Shown here in pieces: positions 8,699 through 17,620 of a stretch of DNA of 64,000 nt. Position numbers and translations under genes: made by a program. The DNA lies in contig NZ_JARZHH010000041.1 in assembly GCF_029946515.1 (NCBI RefSeq), forward strand, positions 1 through 64,000, in the 5' to 3' direction. Position 1 is the stretch's first letter, and the number at the start of each line of letters is the position of its first letter. Origin of the DNA: Polyangium sp. 6x1. GTDB lineage: Bacteria; Myxococcota_A; Polyangia; Polyangiales; Polyangiaceae. The notes under the pieces were generated by a model. It saw nothing but the letters and a program-made list of their open reading frames with translations, was not told the origin of the DNA and ran no database searches.

Positions 8699-9676
8699 AT
8701 GACGATCGAGGCGACGATCCCCGACACGAAGCCCCGCATGGAAGACAATGCCTGCCCTGGTTGCGGCGGGCGCGACGCTGATTTCCTGATCGAGGCCGAG
8801 GACGATCTCACCGGCAAACCCGGCCGGTTTCGATTCGTGCGTTGCCGTTCGTGTGACCTCGCCTATCAGCGCCCGCGGATCCTCCAGGACGACATCGGCG
8901 CGTATTACGATTCCGAGTACATCGCCCACCGCAAGAAGAAGGATTGGGGCGTGTTCACGCCTCTGTATGAATGGGGCATGAACGGACACGATCGCCGCAA
9001 GGTCGAGATTTGCGGGCAGTACGTCGCCCTGAGGCGCGGCATGCGCGTGCTCGACATCGGCTGCGCCGTGGGCAGTTTTCTCCAGATGCTCCGCCGGAAG
9101 CACGGCGCCGTCGTGACCGGGGTCGATTTCAAGGATCTGCGAGGAAACCCGCTGCTCGAAGGCGTCGACTTTCGCCTCGGCCTCCTCTCCGACATCGATT
9201 TCGGCGACGCCCGCTTCGATCTGATCACGATGTGGCATTTCCTGGAGCACGATTACGAGCCGCTCCGGACCCTCGAGCGCGCGCGGAGCCTGCTCGCGCC
9301 CGGGGGGCGCGTCGTCATCGAGGTGCCGCGCCTCGATTCGACGAGCTTCCGGCTCTTCAAGGACCGCTGGCCGGGGCTCCAGGCGCCGCAACACACGGTG
9401 CTCTTCGACTGGCGAACGCTCCGCGCGCTGTGCGAGAAGAGCGGCCTTTCGATCGTCGATCACCTGCCCTGGGGCGCCTTCCCGGCGTATTTCTACCTCT
9501 TCGCGGGTACGGCGTTCCACGTGCTGCGCGGCAAGGGGCTCGACGTGGGCAAGGCGATCGGCCCGTATTTCGCGGGACAGCTCGCGCTCTCGCCGGTCTT
9601 GCTCTTTGAAAAACAGCTCAACCTGGCCATGCAGACGATCGTCCTCGAACGGCCGGCGTCGGGGGCCTCGCCGTGA
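8699..9676 (+). CDS. Class I SAM-dependent methyltransferase with N-terminal zinc-knuckle
   Basis: 325 residues. Residues 17-55 carry two CxxC pairs (C19/C22 and C49/C52), a rubredoxin-like zinc site often found ahead of this methyltransferase type. Motif I is VLDIGCAVGSF (117-127), followed by DLITMWHFLEH and LLAPGGRVVIEVPR. The C-terminal 90 residues contain a hydrophobic stretch (PAYFYLFAGTAFHVL) that could touch the membrane. A GAAGG-like ribosome-binding site lies 8 bases before ATG 8699. The stop overlaps the acyltransferase start (GTGA). Substrate unknown; a lipid head group or chain is plausible from the operon. Confidence 0.82.
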   Translation: MTIEATIPDTKPRMEDNACPGCGGRDADFLIEAEDDLTGKPGRFRFVRCRSCDLAYQRPRILQDDIGAYYDSEYIAHRKKKDWGVFTPLYEWGMNGHDRRKVEICGQYVALRRGMRVLDIGCAVGSFLQMLRRKHGAVVTGVDFKDLRGNPLLEGVDFRLGLLSDIDFGDARFDLITMWHFLEHDYEPLRTLERARSLLAPGGRVVIEVPRLDSTSFRLFKDRWPGLQAPQHTVLFDWRTLRALCEKSGLSIVDHLPWGAFPAYFYLFAGTAFHVLRGKGLDVGKAIGPYFAGQLALSPVLLFEKQLNLAMQTIVLERPASGASP

Positions 9677-10425
9677 GCCTGAAGCGTATTCGCGGCGTCG
9701 TCGCCCTCGTCCTGACCATTTTCTTCGTCACGGCGCTCTCGCCGCTCTTCGTCCTCGTGCGTCTCTTTTTCGGTCGGCGCGCCGCCGCGGAAGGCCTCGG
9801 GGCCTGGGCCGCTTCCGTCGTGCTTCGCCTCTCCGGCGTCTCCGTCGAGGTGCGTGCGCCCGTGATTCCGCTGCCGGAGCGCCGCGTCGTGTACGTCTCG
9901 AACCACACCTCGTCGATCGACCTCTTCGTTTTGCTCGCGTTGCGCCTTCCGCGCGCGCGATTCTTCATGAAGCGCGGCGCGTGGGTGTTCCCGCCGGGCG
10001 CGCTCGTGGCCGTGTGTGTCGGCACGTTCTTCACGGTGCCGCAGGCGTATACCGAGAAACGCCGCAAGCTCTTTGCGGCGGCGTGCGAGGTGCTCCGAAA
10101 GACGGGCGACGCCGTGTATTTGAGCCCGGAAGGGACACGCGTGACGTCGGGCGGCGTGGGTCCGTTCAACAAGGGCGCGTTTCACATGGCGGCGGCGCTC
10201 GGGACGCCGATGGTGCCGCTGTATCTCGAGATTCCGCGGACCGAGAACCCCGGAAAGAGCTGGGTCATGACGCGGACGAAGGTGATCGTCCACGTCTTGC
10301 CCGAGATCGACACGAGCCACTGGCGACCCGAGACGGCCCGCGAGCACGCCGACCACGTGCGCGGCATCTTCCAGGCGTTCGAGGCCACGCTCGCCGCGCC
10401 AAACCCCGAGCGAGCGGCGGCGTGA
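9673..10425 (+). CDS. PlsC-type 1-acylglycerol-3-phosphate acyltransferase family protein
   Basis: 250 residues. It belongs to the membrane acyltransferases that add an acyl chain to lysophosphatidate or a related acceptor. The catalytic motif is NHTSSID (77-83, His and Asp), and the substrate-binding motif is SPEGTR (151-156). A hydrophobic helix near residues 8-32 anchors it to the inner membrane. It starts with GTG 9673 and ends inside the start of the large fusion gene (GTGA overlaps on both sides), so its synthesis is coupled to both neighbours. The acceptor in this operon may be an ether or alkyl lipid rather than ordinary lysophosphatidate (inference). Confidence 0.88.
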   Translation: MSLKRIRGVVALVLTIFFVTALSPLFVLVRLFFGRRAAAEGLGAWAASVVLRLSGVSVEVRAPVIPLPERRVVYVSNHTSSIDLFVLLALRLPRARFFMKRGAWVFPPGALVAVCVGTFFTVPQAYTEKRRKLFAAACEVLRKTGDAVYLSPEGTRVTSGGVGPFNKGAFHMAAALGTPMVPLYLEIPRTENPGKSWVMTRTKVIVHVLPEIDTSHWRPETAREHADHVRGIFQAFEATLAAPNPERAAA

Positions 10426-13400
10426 GCGACGCATTCACGTTCTTGCCCCGGAAATTGCGCCGGCGCGCCGAGGCGCGGGGGGACGAGCTCGCGCTCGGTT
10501 TCCTCGACGACGGCGAGGAGATTTCGGCCTCGTTCACCGTGTCCGCGCTCGACGCGCGCGTCGATGACGTGGCCGCCGCCCTCGTCGAGCGTTTTCCGGA
10601 GGGCGCGCGGGTGCTCCTGCTCTTCCCGCCGGGGCTCGATTTCGTGGTCGCTTTCCTCGCTTGCCTTCGCGCAGGGAGGGTCGCGGTGCCGGCGATCCCG
10701 CCCGACCCCCACAAGCCGGCGCGGAGCCTCGCGCGGCTCGGCCACCTCGTCGCGAATGCTGGGCCCGAGGGAGTGCTCTCGACGGCCGTGATTTTGCCGT
10801 ATCGGCCCATTCTCGACGAGGCCGTGCCCGCGCTCGCGTGTTTGCCGTGGATCGACGTGACGGAGGTCCCACGCGCGGGCCGCCGCGTCGAGGAGCCGCG
10901 CGAGAATGGCCTCGCGTTTTTGCAATACACGTCGGGCTCGACGGCCGCGCCCAAGGGCGTGCGCGTGCTGCGGAGCAACCTCTCGCACAACCTGCACGTC
11001 ATTCACGGCGTCGCCCCCACGATTCCACGCGCCTCCGTGAGCTGGCTCCCGCAATTTCACGACATGGGGCTCATCGAGGGCATCTTGCTCCCGCTCGACG
11101 GCGGCTGGCCGGCGTGGCTCATGCCGCCGTGGGTGTTTCTGGAACGACCGCTGCGATGGCTCCGGGCCATCGAGCGATTCGGGGCGATGCGCAGCGGCGG
11201 GCCGAATTTTGCTTATGACCTCTGCGTGCGAAAGATCGATCCGGCCGTACGCGAGACGCTCGATCTCTCCGGCTGGGCCCAGGCGTATTGCGGCGCCGAG
11301 CCCATTCGCGCGAGCACGCTCGCCGCGTTCGCCGATGCATTCGCGCCGGCGCGCTTCTCGGCGAAAGCGTGGTTTCCCTGTTACGGGCTCGCCGAGCATA
11401 CCGTGCTCGCTTCCTGTCGCACACACGCGTCCTTCACGGTGGAGCGCCTCTCGGCCGCGGCGCTCGCGCGAGGCGAGGCCGAGGAGGCAGGCGACGAGCG
11501 CGCGATCGACGTCGTCTGCGTGGGCGAAATTCCGCCACTCGTCACGTTGCGGGTGGTGGAGCCCGAGACGCGGCGGCCGCTCCCGGACGGGCGTGTCGGC
11601 GAGATCTGGCTGAAGAGCGGGAGCGTCGCCGATGGGTACTGGCAGGACGAGGAGACGACGCGCGCCGTGTTTGGCGGGACGATCGCGTCTCCGGACGGCG
11701 AGGCGGGGCCGTTCTTGCGCACCGGTGATCTCGGGTATCGACGCGGCGCTCGCCTCTTCATCGTGGGCCGGCAAAAGGACGTGCTCATCGTGCGCGGCGA
11801 GAACCATCACGCGCACGACGTCGAGCGCACGGCGGAGGGCGCGCATCCGGCGATCCGGCGGGGCTGCGTCTGCGCCGTGCTGCGCGAGGACGTCGCGGAG
11901 GGAGGAGAGCCGCGGCCCGTCGTCGTTTGCGAGGTCGACGGTCGGCTCGACGAGGCCGATCGCGCCGCGGTGATCGCCGCGGTCCATCGCGCCGTGTCGT
12001 TCGAGCACGGGATCTTCGTCGACGTCGCGCTCGTCCCGAGACATACGCTGCCGAAGACGTCGTCGGGCAAGCTCCAGCGGCGCGCGACCGAGGCGCTTTT
12101 GCGCGCCGGCGAGATCGAAATGCCCGTCCACCCGCCGCCCGCGCCCGACGTTTGCCCAGGGGAGGGGAGCGCGCTCTCCGCGGCGCATTTCATGCTCGCG
12201 AAGGTGACGGGGCTCTCGCTCGCGGAGATCGATGTGGAGGCTCCGCCCGCGCGATTGCCGCTCGACTCGCTGAAGGCCGCGGACGCCGCGGCGGCGCTCG
12301 GGGATCTGCTCGGTCGCACGATTTCGCTCGACCTCTGGGGGCGCGCGCCGTCCCTGCGAGCGCTCGTCGAGGGAATGGATGCGCTCGATGCGCCCTGGCT
12401 CCAGGATTTGGAGCGTCCTCTGCCGCGGGCGAAGCCACGTCGATCGGGCGGAGGCGTGATTCTCGTCACCGGCGGGACGGGGTTCGTCGGGCGCGCCGTC
12501 GTCGCCGAGCTCGTGCGGCGTGACAAACACGTTCTCGTGCTGGCGAGAGGCGCGGAAGGGGCCTCGGGTTTGGCCGGGGACGTCTCCTTGCCGCACCTCG
12601 GGCTCGGGGAGGATCGTTATCGTGCGCTCGCCCGAGAGCTCGATGTGGTCGTGCACGTGGCGGGGGCCGTGAACTGGGTGTTGCCTTATTCGTCGCTCGC
12701 GCCCACGAATGCCTCCGGGACGGCGGAGGTGATCGCGCTTTGCGCCGCCGCGGGGGCGCGGCTCGTCCATGTCTCGTCGCAGATCGTATGCCATGACGGC
12801 GCAGCCGCGCCGGGGGACGTGCTCGACGACGACGAACCCACGTCGGTCCTCCGCGCGCGGCTCCCGCGTTTGCCGCTCGGGTATGCGTCCTCGAAGGCCG
12901 TGGCCGAGCTCCTCGTGGATCGCGCGCGAAAGGAAGGGCTCTCGGCCACGATCGTGCGGCCTTCGCTCGTGCTCGGCGGGAGGGACGGCGAGGCGAGCGT
13001 GGACGACGTGGTGGCCATTTTGCTCCGCGCGTGCGTCGAGGCGGGCGCGGCCCCGGACCTCGATTTGCCGTTTTCGGTTTGTCCACGGGATCACCTCGCT
13101 CGGGTGCTCGCGGACCTCGTCGAAGCGGGGCCGGCGCTCGTTCACGTGGGCGACGAGTCGCGCTCGCTCCGTGAGGTGGTCGCGTGGCTCGCGCTCGCGG
13201 GGTACGACGTCGCGTTGGTTCCGTGGGAAGCGTGGCTCGCGCGTGTCGAAGGGCTCGGCCTTCACCAGCGGGGGCGATTGCGAGGCCTCTGGCCGTTTTT
13301 CCGCGCTGGTACGTTGCGACGATACGAGCGGCCGCGGCGCGTGCCGATATCGATCGCTCCTGCGTTCCGCGGGGCCGAGCCGGTGGATCCCGCTTTCCTC

Positions 13401-14591
13401 GACGATCGCGTCGCCGCATGGCAAGCGGTCTCCGCGCTCCCGCCACCGCCCCGGCGCGGCGCCCGCGCCACCGCGGCCTCCCGCGCGCTCCCGGAGGCCC
13501 CTCGGCGGGTCGTCGTCGACGGCGTATCACATGAGGTCACCTCGGCACGCGTGATGCCTGCGATCACGGGCAGCGGCCTCTTGAGCCGCCTCGCGTGCGG
13601 ATTCTGTGATCGGCCCGTCGGCGTTTATCCGGCGGCGTTGACGCTCGACGACGGCCGCGTGCTCGACGTCGTCCTCAAAGCGTCGGCCCGCGGCGACGAG
13701 CTGCGCGCGCTTTGCACCGGCGTCGCGCGTGCATCGAGCCCCGCACTCGCGGCTGCGCTGGAGACGCATGGGCACTGGCTCGACGTCGCGGCCGCCCATA
13801 CCCGCGAGCGGGCGCTTTATGGGCTCGATCATGCAGCGCTCGCGCGCGTGCGGGCGCGCTGTTTTTCCTCGCCGGACGAAGCGATCGGCAGTCCGTTGGT
13901 CCTCGAACGATTGCGCGCAGGCGAACAGGTGGAAGCGCTGGACGCCGTCACCGAGCCCTGGCCGATCGATGCGGTGCGGCGCGCGGTTCAGGGGCTCGCA
14001 CGATTGCATGCGTCCTTGCGAGGTCCTGCCGTGGCGCTGTCCGTGGTGCCCTGGGCGCGGGCCGCGGGGACACGCGCGGCGGAGCTCGTGCCGCTCTGGG
14101 AGGCGCTTTTCGCGCACGCGCGGACACGGATCGACGCGGATGTCGCGGCGGCGGCGGCGCCCCTGCTCGACGACGTCGGCTGGGCCGAGGCGCTCGCCGT
14201 GGTGCCGGCGACGCTGCTGCACAATGACGTCAATCCGCGGAACCTTGCATTGCGGCGGGGGGAATCGGACGCGGGGATCGTCCTCTACGATTGGGAGCTC
14301 TCGGCGCTCGGACCCGGGACGCGGGATCTCGCGGAGCTTCTTTGCTGGACGCTTTCCCCGGAGGTGAGCGCGGAGGAGACGTTTTCCCTCGTGCGAGCCC
14401 ACGCCGAGATGGCCGCGCCGGGGCTCGACGACGAGGTGTTGCGTGCCGCGTTTGGCGCGTCGCTCGCGTGGCTTTTTATGGATCGATTGACCACGTACAC
14501 GGTGGTCTCGCCGGTGTTCGATTTGCCGTGGCTCGGGCGCGTGCTTTCGACGTGGCGGAGGCTCGTCCAGATGTTTGCGCCGGTGGGGTGA
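10422..14591 (+). CDS. FAAL - carrier - thioester reductase - kinase fusion (ElbD-like lipid enzyme)
   Basis: 1389 residues in four parts. (1) Fatty acyl-AMP ligase, about 1-575, with the AMP-binding loop QYTSGSTAAPKG (168-179). (2) Carrier domain with LPLDSLK, phosphopantetheine Ser 616. (3) NAD(P)H thioester reductase with VTGGTGFVG (682-690) and YASSK, which would release the chain as aldehyde or alcohol. (4) APH/choline-kinase-like domain, about 1030-1389, with HNDVNPRN (catalytic Asp 1269) and YDWE (Asp 1290). The product would be a reduced fatty chain with a kinase in the same chain. This resembles ElbD, the multifunctional PKS-like enzyme of myxobacterial ether-lipid synthesis. GTG 10422 overlaps the plsC-like stop. 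Last gene of the operon; only 24 bases separate its end from a convergent gene. Confidence 0.87.
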   Translation: MSDAFTFLPRKLRRRAEARGDELALGFLDDGEEISASFTVSALDARVDDVAAALVERFPEGARVLLLFPPGLDFVVAFLACLRAGRVAVPAIPPDPHKPARSLARLGHLVANAGPEGVLSTAVILPYRPILDEAVPALACLPWIDVTEVPRAGRRVEEPRENGLAFLQYTSGSTAAPKGVRVLRSNLSHNLHVIHGVAPTIPRASVSWLPQFHDMGLIEGILLPLDGGWPAWLMPPWVFLERPLRWLRAIERFGAMRSGGPNFAYDLCVRKIDPAVRETLDLSGWAQAYCGAEPIRASTLAAFADAFAPARFSAKAWFPCYGLAEHTVLASCRTHASFTVERLSAAALARGEAEEAGDERAIDVVCVGEIPPLVTLRVVEPETRRPLPDGRVGEIWLKSGSVADGYWQDEETTRAVFGGTIASPDGEAGPFLRTGDLGYRRGARLFIVGRQKDVLIVRGENHHAHDVERTAEGAHPAIRRGCVCAVLREDVAEGGEPRPVVVCEVDGRLDEADRAAVIAAVHRAVSFEHGIFVDVALVPRHTLPKTSSGKLQRRATEALLRAGEIEMPVHPPPAPDVCPGEGSALSAAHFMLAKVTGLSLAEIDVEAPPARLPLDSLKAADAAAALGDLLGRTISLDLWGRAPSLRALVEGMDALDAPWLQDLERPLPRAKPRRSGGGVILVTGGTGFVGRAVVAELVRRDKHVLVLARGAEGASGLAGDVSLPHLGLGEDRYRALARELDVVVHVAGAVNWVLPYSSLAPTNASGTAEVIALCAAAGARLVHVSSQIVCHDGAAAPGDVLDDDEPTSVLRARLPRLPLGYASSKAVAELLVDRARKEGLSATIVRPSLVLGGRDGEASVDDVVAILLRACVEAGAAPDLDLPFSVCPRDHLARVLADLVEAGPALVHVGDESRSLREVVAWLALAGYDVALVPWEAWLARVEGLGLHQRGRLRGLWPFFRAGTLRRYERPRRVPISIAPAFRGAEPVDPAFLDDRVAAWQAVSALPPPPRRGARATAASRALPEAPRRVVVDGVSHEVTSARVMPAITGSGLLSRLACGFCDRPVGVYPAALTLDDGRVLDVVLKASARGDELRALCTGVARASSPALAAALETHGHWLDVAAAHTRERALYGLDHAALARVRARCFSSPDEAIGSPLVLERLRAGEQVEALDAVTEPWPIDAVRRAVQGLARLHASLRGPAVALSVVPWARAAGTRAAELVPLWEALFAHARTRIDADVAAAAAPLLDDVGWAEALAVVPATLLHNDVNPRNLALRRGESDAGIVLYDWELSALGPGTRDLAELLCWTLSPEVSAEETFSLVRAHAEMAAPGLDDEVLRAAFGASLAWLFMDRLTTYTVVSPVFDLPWLGRVLSTWRRLVQMFAPVG

Positions 14592-14615
14592 GGCCCACGC
14601 CGCGCGGAGCGGGCG

Positions 14616-15539
14616 TCATGGCCGACCCATTCGCCGCATGCATTCTCGCAAGCCGTCACGCACGTTCGCACAGGTGCGGACATCACCGATGTGGAGACCC
14701 AGAGACACTATCGTCTGCGCCACGTTCGGCCGGATACCCGTGAGAAGGAGGGGGGCGCCGAGCAAGGATGCCGCCTGCGCGATCTGCAACAAGTAGCCCG
14801 CGGTGGCCGTATCGACCACCAACACACCGGTGATGTCCATCAACACGAAGCGGGGTTGCCTGTCCTTGATGGCTGCGAGCACGCTGTCCATGGCTTGCGC
14901 TGCCCGACGAGAATCGAGAAGACCGGCGAGCGGAACGAGCAGCACACGATCCCAGATCTCCAGCACCGGAACGGAGAGCTCGAGAATGGCCTGCTGCATC
15001 CTTTCGATGAGATGAAGCCTCTCCTCGGCTTCGTGGTTCCCCCGCTGAAGCGTCTCTCTCTCCGCCTCCAGCTCCTCCGCGAGCCGCTTCTGCTGATCCG
15101 CTGCGAACCGGCGCTGAACGACTTCGCCGAAACAATCCGCGACGAGCGCGAGAAACCGCCTCTTTTGCAGCGAAAATGATTCCTCGCCCGCGGAGTCACC
15201 CACCCGGCGCACCTCCAGCACGCCGACGTCCTGCTCTCCGGCCACGATGCTCGTCGGATGGATCCCATCCGCCTCGCGGAAGCCCGGCGTGACGAACCGC
15301 TGATCCGCAATGGTCACCCGGGCGGCGATTGGCTCGCCTTCGAGGAATGCCAGCGGGACGAGGTCCACCATGCGCTGGAACAGCTCACCGAGGGGCATCG
15401 TGTCGCGACGCGTGAGGTCGTGGAACGCCTGGACGCACCCGAGCTCCTGCTCGCGTTCGCCGAGCGCGCCCCGTACGAGCGTGAGCTCTTCATGAAGCGC
15501 GTGAAGCCTTGCCTCGGCCGTCTCCATCGTGTCGTCCAT
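14616..15539 (-). CDS. STAS-domain regulator (RsbR-like)
   Basis: 307 residues. Residues 1-180 form a sensor-like region with a predicted helix (MDDTMETAEARLHALHEE) and a GAF/PAS-like middle. A coiled coil (about 175-205) joins it to a C-terminal STAS domain (about 205-300) with the pattern ILELSVPVLEIWDRVLLVPL...FVLMDITGVLVVDTATAGYLLQ. The Asp-Ile-Thr-Gly around DITGV resembles the phosphorylatable loop of RsbR/RsbS stressosome proteins. Start ATG 15539 is preferred, since upstream sequence lies in the divergent kinase gene. The adjacent Ser/Thr kinase is a natural candidate to phosphorylate it (inference). Confidence 0.8.
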   Translation of the reverse strand: MDDTMETAEARLHALHEELTLVRGALGEREQELGCVQAFHDLTRRDTMPLGELFQRMVDLVPLAFLEGEPIAARVTIADQRFVTPGFREADGIHPTSIVAGEQDVGVLEVRRVGDSAGEESFSLQKRRFLALVADCFGEVVQRRFAADQQKRLAEELEAERETLQRGNHEAEERLHLIERMQQAILELSVPVLEIWDRVLLVPLAGLLDSRRAAQAMDSVLAAIKDRQPRFVLMDITGVLVVDTATAGYLLQIAQAASLLGAPLLLTGIRPNVAQTIVSLGLHIGDVRTCANVRDGLRECMRRMGRP

Positions 15540-15567
15540 GTCACCGGAGGATGCCACGAGGCTAGCC

Positions 15568-15581
15568 GTTCCGAAAGGAAC
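15568..15581. promoter_or_regulatory. Short inverted repeat between divergent STAS and kinase genes
   Basis: GTTCC-gaaa-GGAAC sits in the 61-base gap between the two divergent start codons, flanked by CTAG on both sides. It could be an operator for either gene or a small hairpin; too short to be sure. Confidence 0.3.
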
Positions 15582-15600
15582 CGCGCTAGGATGCGCATCG

Positions 15601-17571
15601 ATGCCGAGCATGACCGCCGGACAGCACGTCACGCCGACGATCAAACTGGTTCGCAAGCTGGGCGCGGGCGCGATGGGCGAGGTATGGGCCGCGGAGAACC
15701 TCGGGCTCGGCACGCAGGTCGCGGTCAAGCTCATGACGCCGGGGTACGCCAACGACGAGCAGGCCATGCTGCGCTTTCGACGAGAGGCCCAGGCGGCTGC
15801 GAGGATCAAAAACCCTTACGTGGCGACGGTGTTCGATCACGGGACGACGGCGAACGGGCAGCCGTACATCGTGATGGAGCTGCTCGAAGGCGAGACGCTG
15901 CGCAAGCGCCTTTCGCGCCTCGGGCCGCTCCCCTGCGAAGAGGTGCTGCGGCTGTTCGGACAAACCGCGCGTGGCGTCGGCGCCGCCCACAAGCTCGGCG
16001 TCATTCATCGCGACATCAAGCCCGAGAATCTGTTCGTGATCGACGACGAGGGCGAGCCCTTCGTGAAGGTGCTGGATTTCGGCATTGCCAAGCAGCTCGA
16101 CGTGGCTTCCGGGTTGACGTCGACGGGCACGTCCATGGGGACGCCCCCGTACATGAGCCCGGAGCAATTCGACGATACCAAGCGCGTCGATCACCGCACG
16201 GATCTCTGGGCGATGGCCGTCGTCGCCTACGAGCTGCTCACGGGCAGGCTCCCGTTCATGGGATCTACGTTGTTTGCGATGGCGATGACCATTGCAAGAG
16301 GCGAATTCGAGCCGCCCAGCGCGCAGCGGCCGGATCTGCCGATCAGGATCGACGAATGGATGGCGCGGGCGTTTTCGGTCGCCCCGGAAGGGCGCTTCGA
16401 ATCGGCGATGGCCATGGCGGAGGCGCTGTCGTCCGCGATGAAGAGCAAGCCCGGGCAAGAACCCGGCACGTGGAACCCGCCCGCGCCGCGGGACCTCGTC
16501 TACGCCCCCACGGAGCCGCTCGAAGTTCCGCCCACGCCGGCGCTGGGAAAGTACGATCCGGGCCGCGTCGGCCATCTCTTCCAGCCGCGCAAGAGCTCGG
16601 CGCCGGACGAAGCTCGAAGCGGCGATGCGCCGCGGCTCGACGTCTCCGACGACCCGCGGCGCGGCCTGCTCACCCTCTCTTTGCCGGGGAGCTGGCCACG
16701 CAGCATCGCCTTCGACGATCGCGGCGCCGTCTTCGTGGCCTTCGCCATGGGCGAGGTGCTTTGCTTCGACCTCGCATCGAAGCGGCCACGCTGGTGGAGC
16801 CGATTGCTCGCAAGGCCGGTTTGTCTCGGCGCAGCCCCGGGCTTCCTCGCCGTGGGGTGTACGGACGGCAAGATTCGGGTGTTCGAGGCGGCCCGCGGGA
16901 TCGTCCGGCACACCATTGCCCACGATACGTCGTCGATCCGCGCCCTGGCCGTCGATCCAGGCGCCGGGATCCTCGCCGCGTGTGGGACCGTCAAGCGCAT
17001 CAGCTTGTGGCGATTGGCCACCGGCGAGTGCATGCAGTCCGCGGAGGAGAACACGGAGGGGATTCGCGCCCTCGCGTTCGACGAGAAAAGCGGCCTCTGG
17101 GCCTCGGGCGCGCGGTCGTCCACGGTACGGTTATGGGACGCTTCTCTGCGGAACGTCCACGTCCTGCGGGACCAAGGCATGACGGTGCGCGCCGTCGCAT
17201 TCGCGCCGGACGGCAGCTATCTCGCGGCGGGCCGCGGCGACGGGAGCGTGATGCTCTGGGCGACGCGGGGCTGGGAGCTCAAATCCACGCTCACCGGGCA
17301 TTCGAAGCGCCTCTGTTCGCTTTCGTTCCTCCCGGGCGTGGGGATCTCCGGCGCGCTCGTCTCCGGCTCGGAGGACGGCACGATGCGTATCTGGCAAGTC
17401 CGTAGCGCCAAGACGCACCTCACCCTCGGCTCGGGCAAGGGCGCCGTCGAATGCGTGGCCACGAGCCCCGACGGCAAGCACGTCGCATCCGCGTCCGCAG
17501 ACGGGAAGGTCAGCGTCTATCAATGGCCGATCCATCCGAGCCTGACCGTGGCGGACGTGGCCGCGAAGTGA
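15601..17571 (+). CDS. Ser/Thr protein kinase with C-terminal WD40 repeats
   Basis: 656 residues. Eukaryotic-type kinase domain, residues 14-285: Gly-loop GAGAMGEV (21-28), Lys 43, HRDIKPEN (136-143), DFG (159-161) and MGTPPYMSPEQ. A linker of about 70 residues follows, with no obvious membrane helix. Residues 350-650 hold about seven WD40-type repeats (for example IRALAFDEKSGLWASGARSS) forming a propeller for protein contacts. Start ATG 15601; ATG 15610 is an alternative. Divergent from the STAS regulator, so partner-switching control is plausible. Such Pkn proteins are abundant in myxobacteria. Confidence 0.93.
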   Translation: MPSMTAGQHVTPTIKLVRKLGAGAMGEVWAAENLGLGTQVAVKLMTPGYANDEQAMLRFRREAQAAARIKNPYVATVFDHGTTANGQPYIVMELLEGETLRKRLSRLGPLPCEEVLRLFGQTARGVGAAHKLGVIHRDIKPENLFVIDDEGEPFVKVLDFGIAKQLDVASGLTSTGTSMGTPPYMSPEQFDDTKRVDHRTDLWAMAVVAYELLTGRLPFMGSTLFAMAMTIARGEFEPPSAQRPDLPIRIDEWMARAFSVAPEGRFESAMAMAEALSSAMKSKPGQEPGTWNPPAPRDLVYAPTEPLEVPPTPALGKYDPGRVGHLFQPRKSSAPDEARSGDAPRLDVSDDPRRGLLTLSLPGSWPRSIAFDDRGAVFVAFAMGEVLCFDLASKRPRWWSRLLARPVCLGAAPGFLAVGCTDGKIRVFEAARGIVRHTIAHDTSSIRALAVDPGAGILAACGTVKRISLWRLATGECMQSAEENTEGIRALAFDEKSGLWASGARSSTVRLWDASLRNVHVLRDQGMTVRAVAFAPDGSYLAAGRGDGSVMLWATRGWELKSTLTGHSKRLCSLSFLPGVGISGALVSGSEDGTMRIWQVRSAKTHLTLGSGKGAVECVATSPDGKHVASASADGKVSVYQWPIHPSLTVADVAAK

Positions 17572-17620
17572 TGGCATCTCGCGGGCGTGCCGTGACGGGG
17601 ATGCCTCCGCGAGGCATCGG

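Noticed and set aside
10182-13424. Minus-strand frame of 1080 codons opposite the FAAL fusion
   Set aside because: No recognisable fold, Arg/Glu-rich; the plus strand carries intact FAAL, carrier and reductase motifs.
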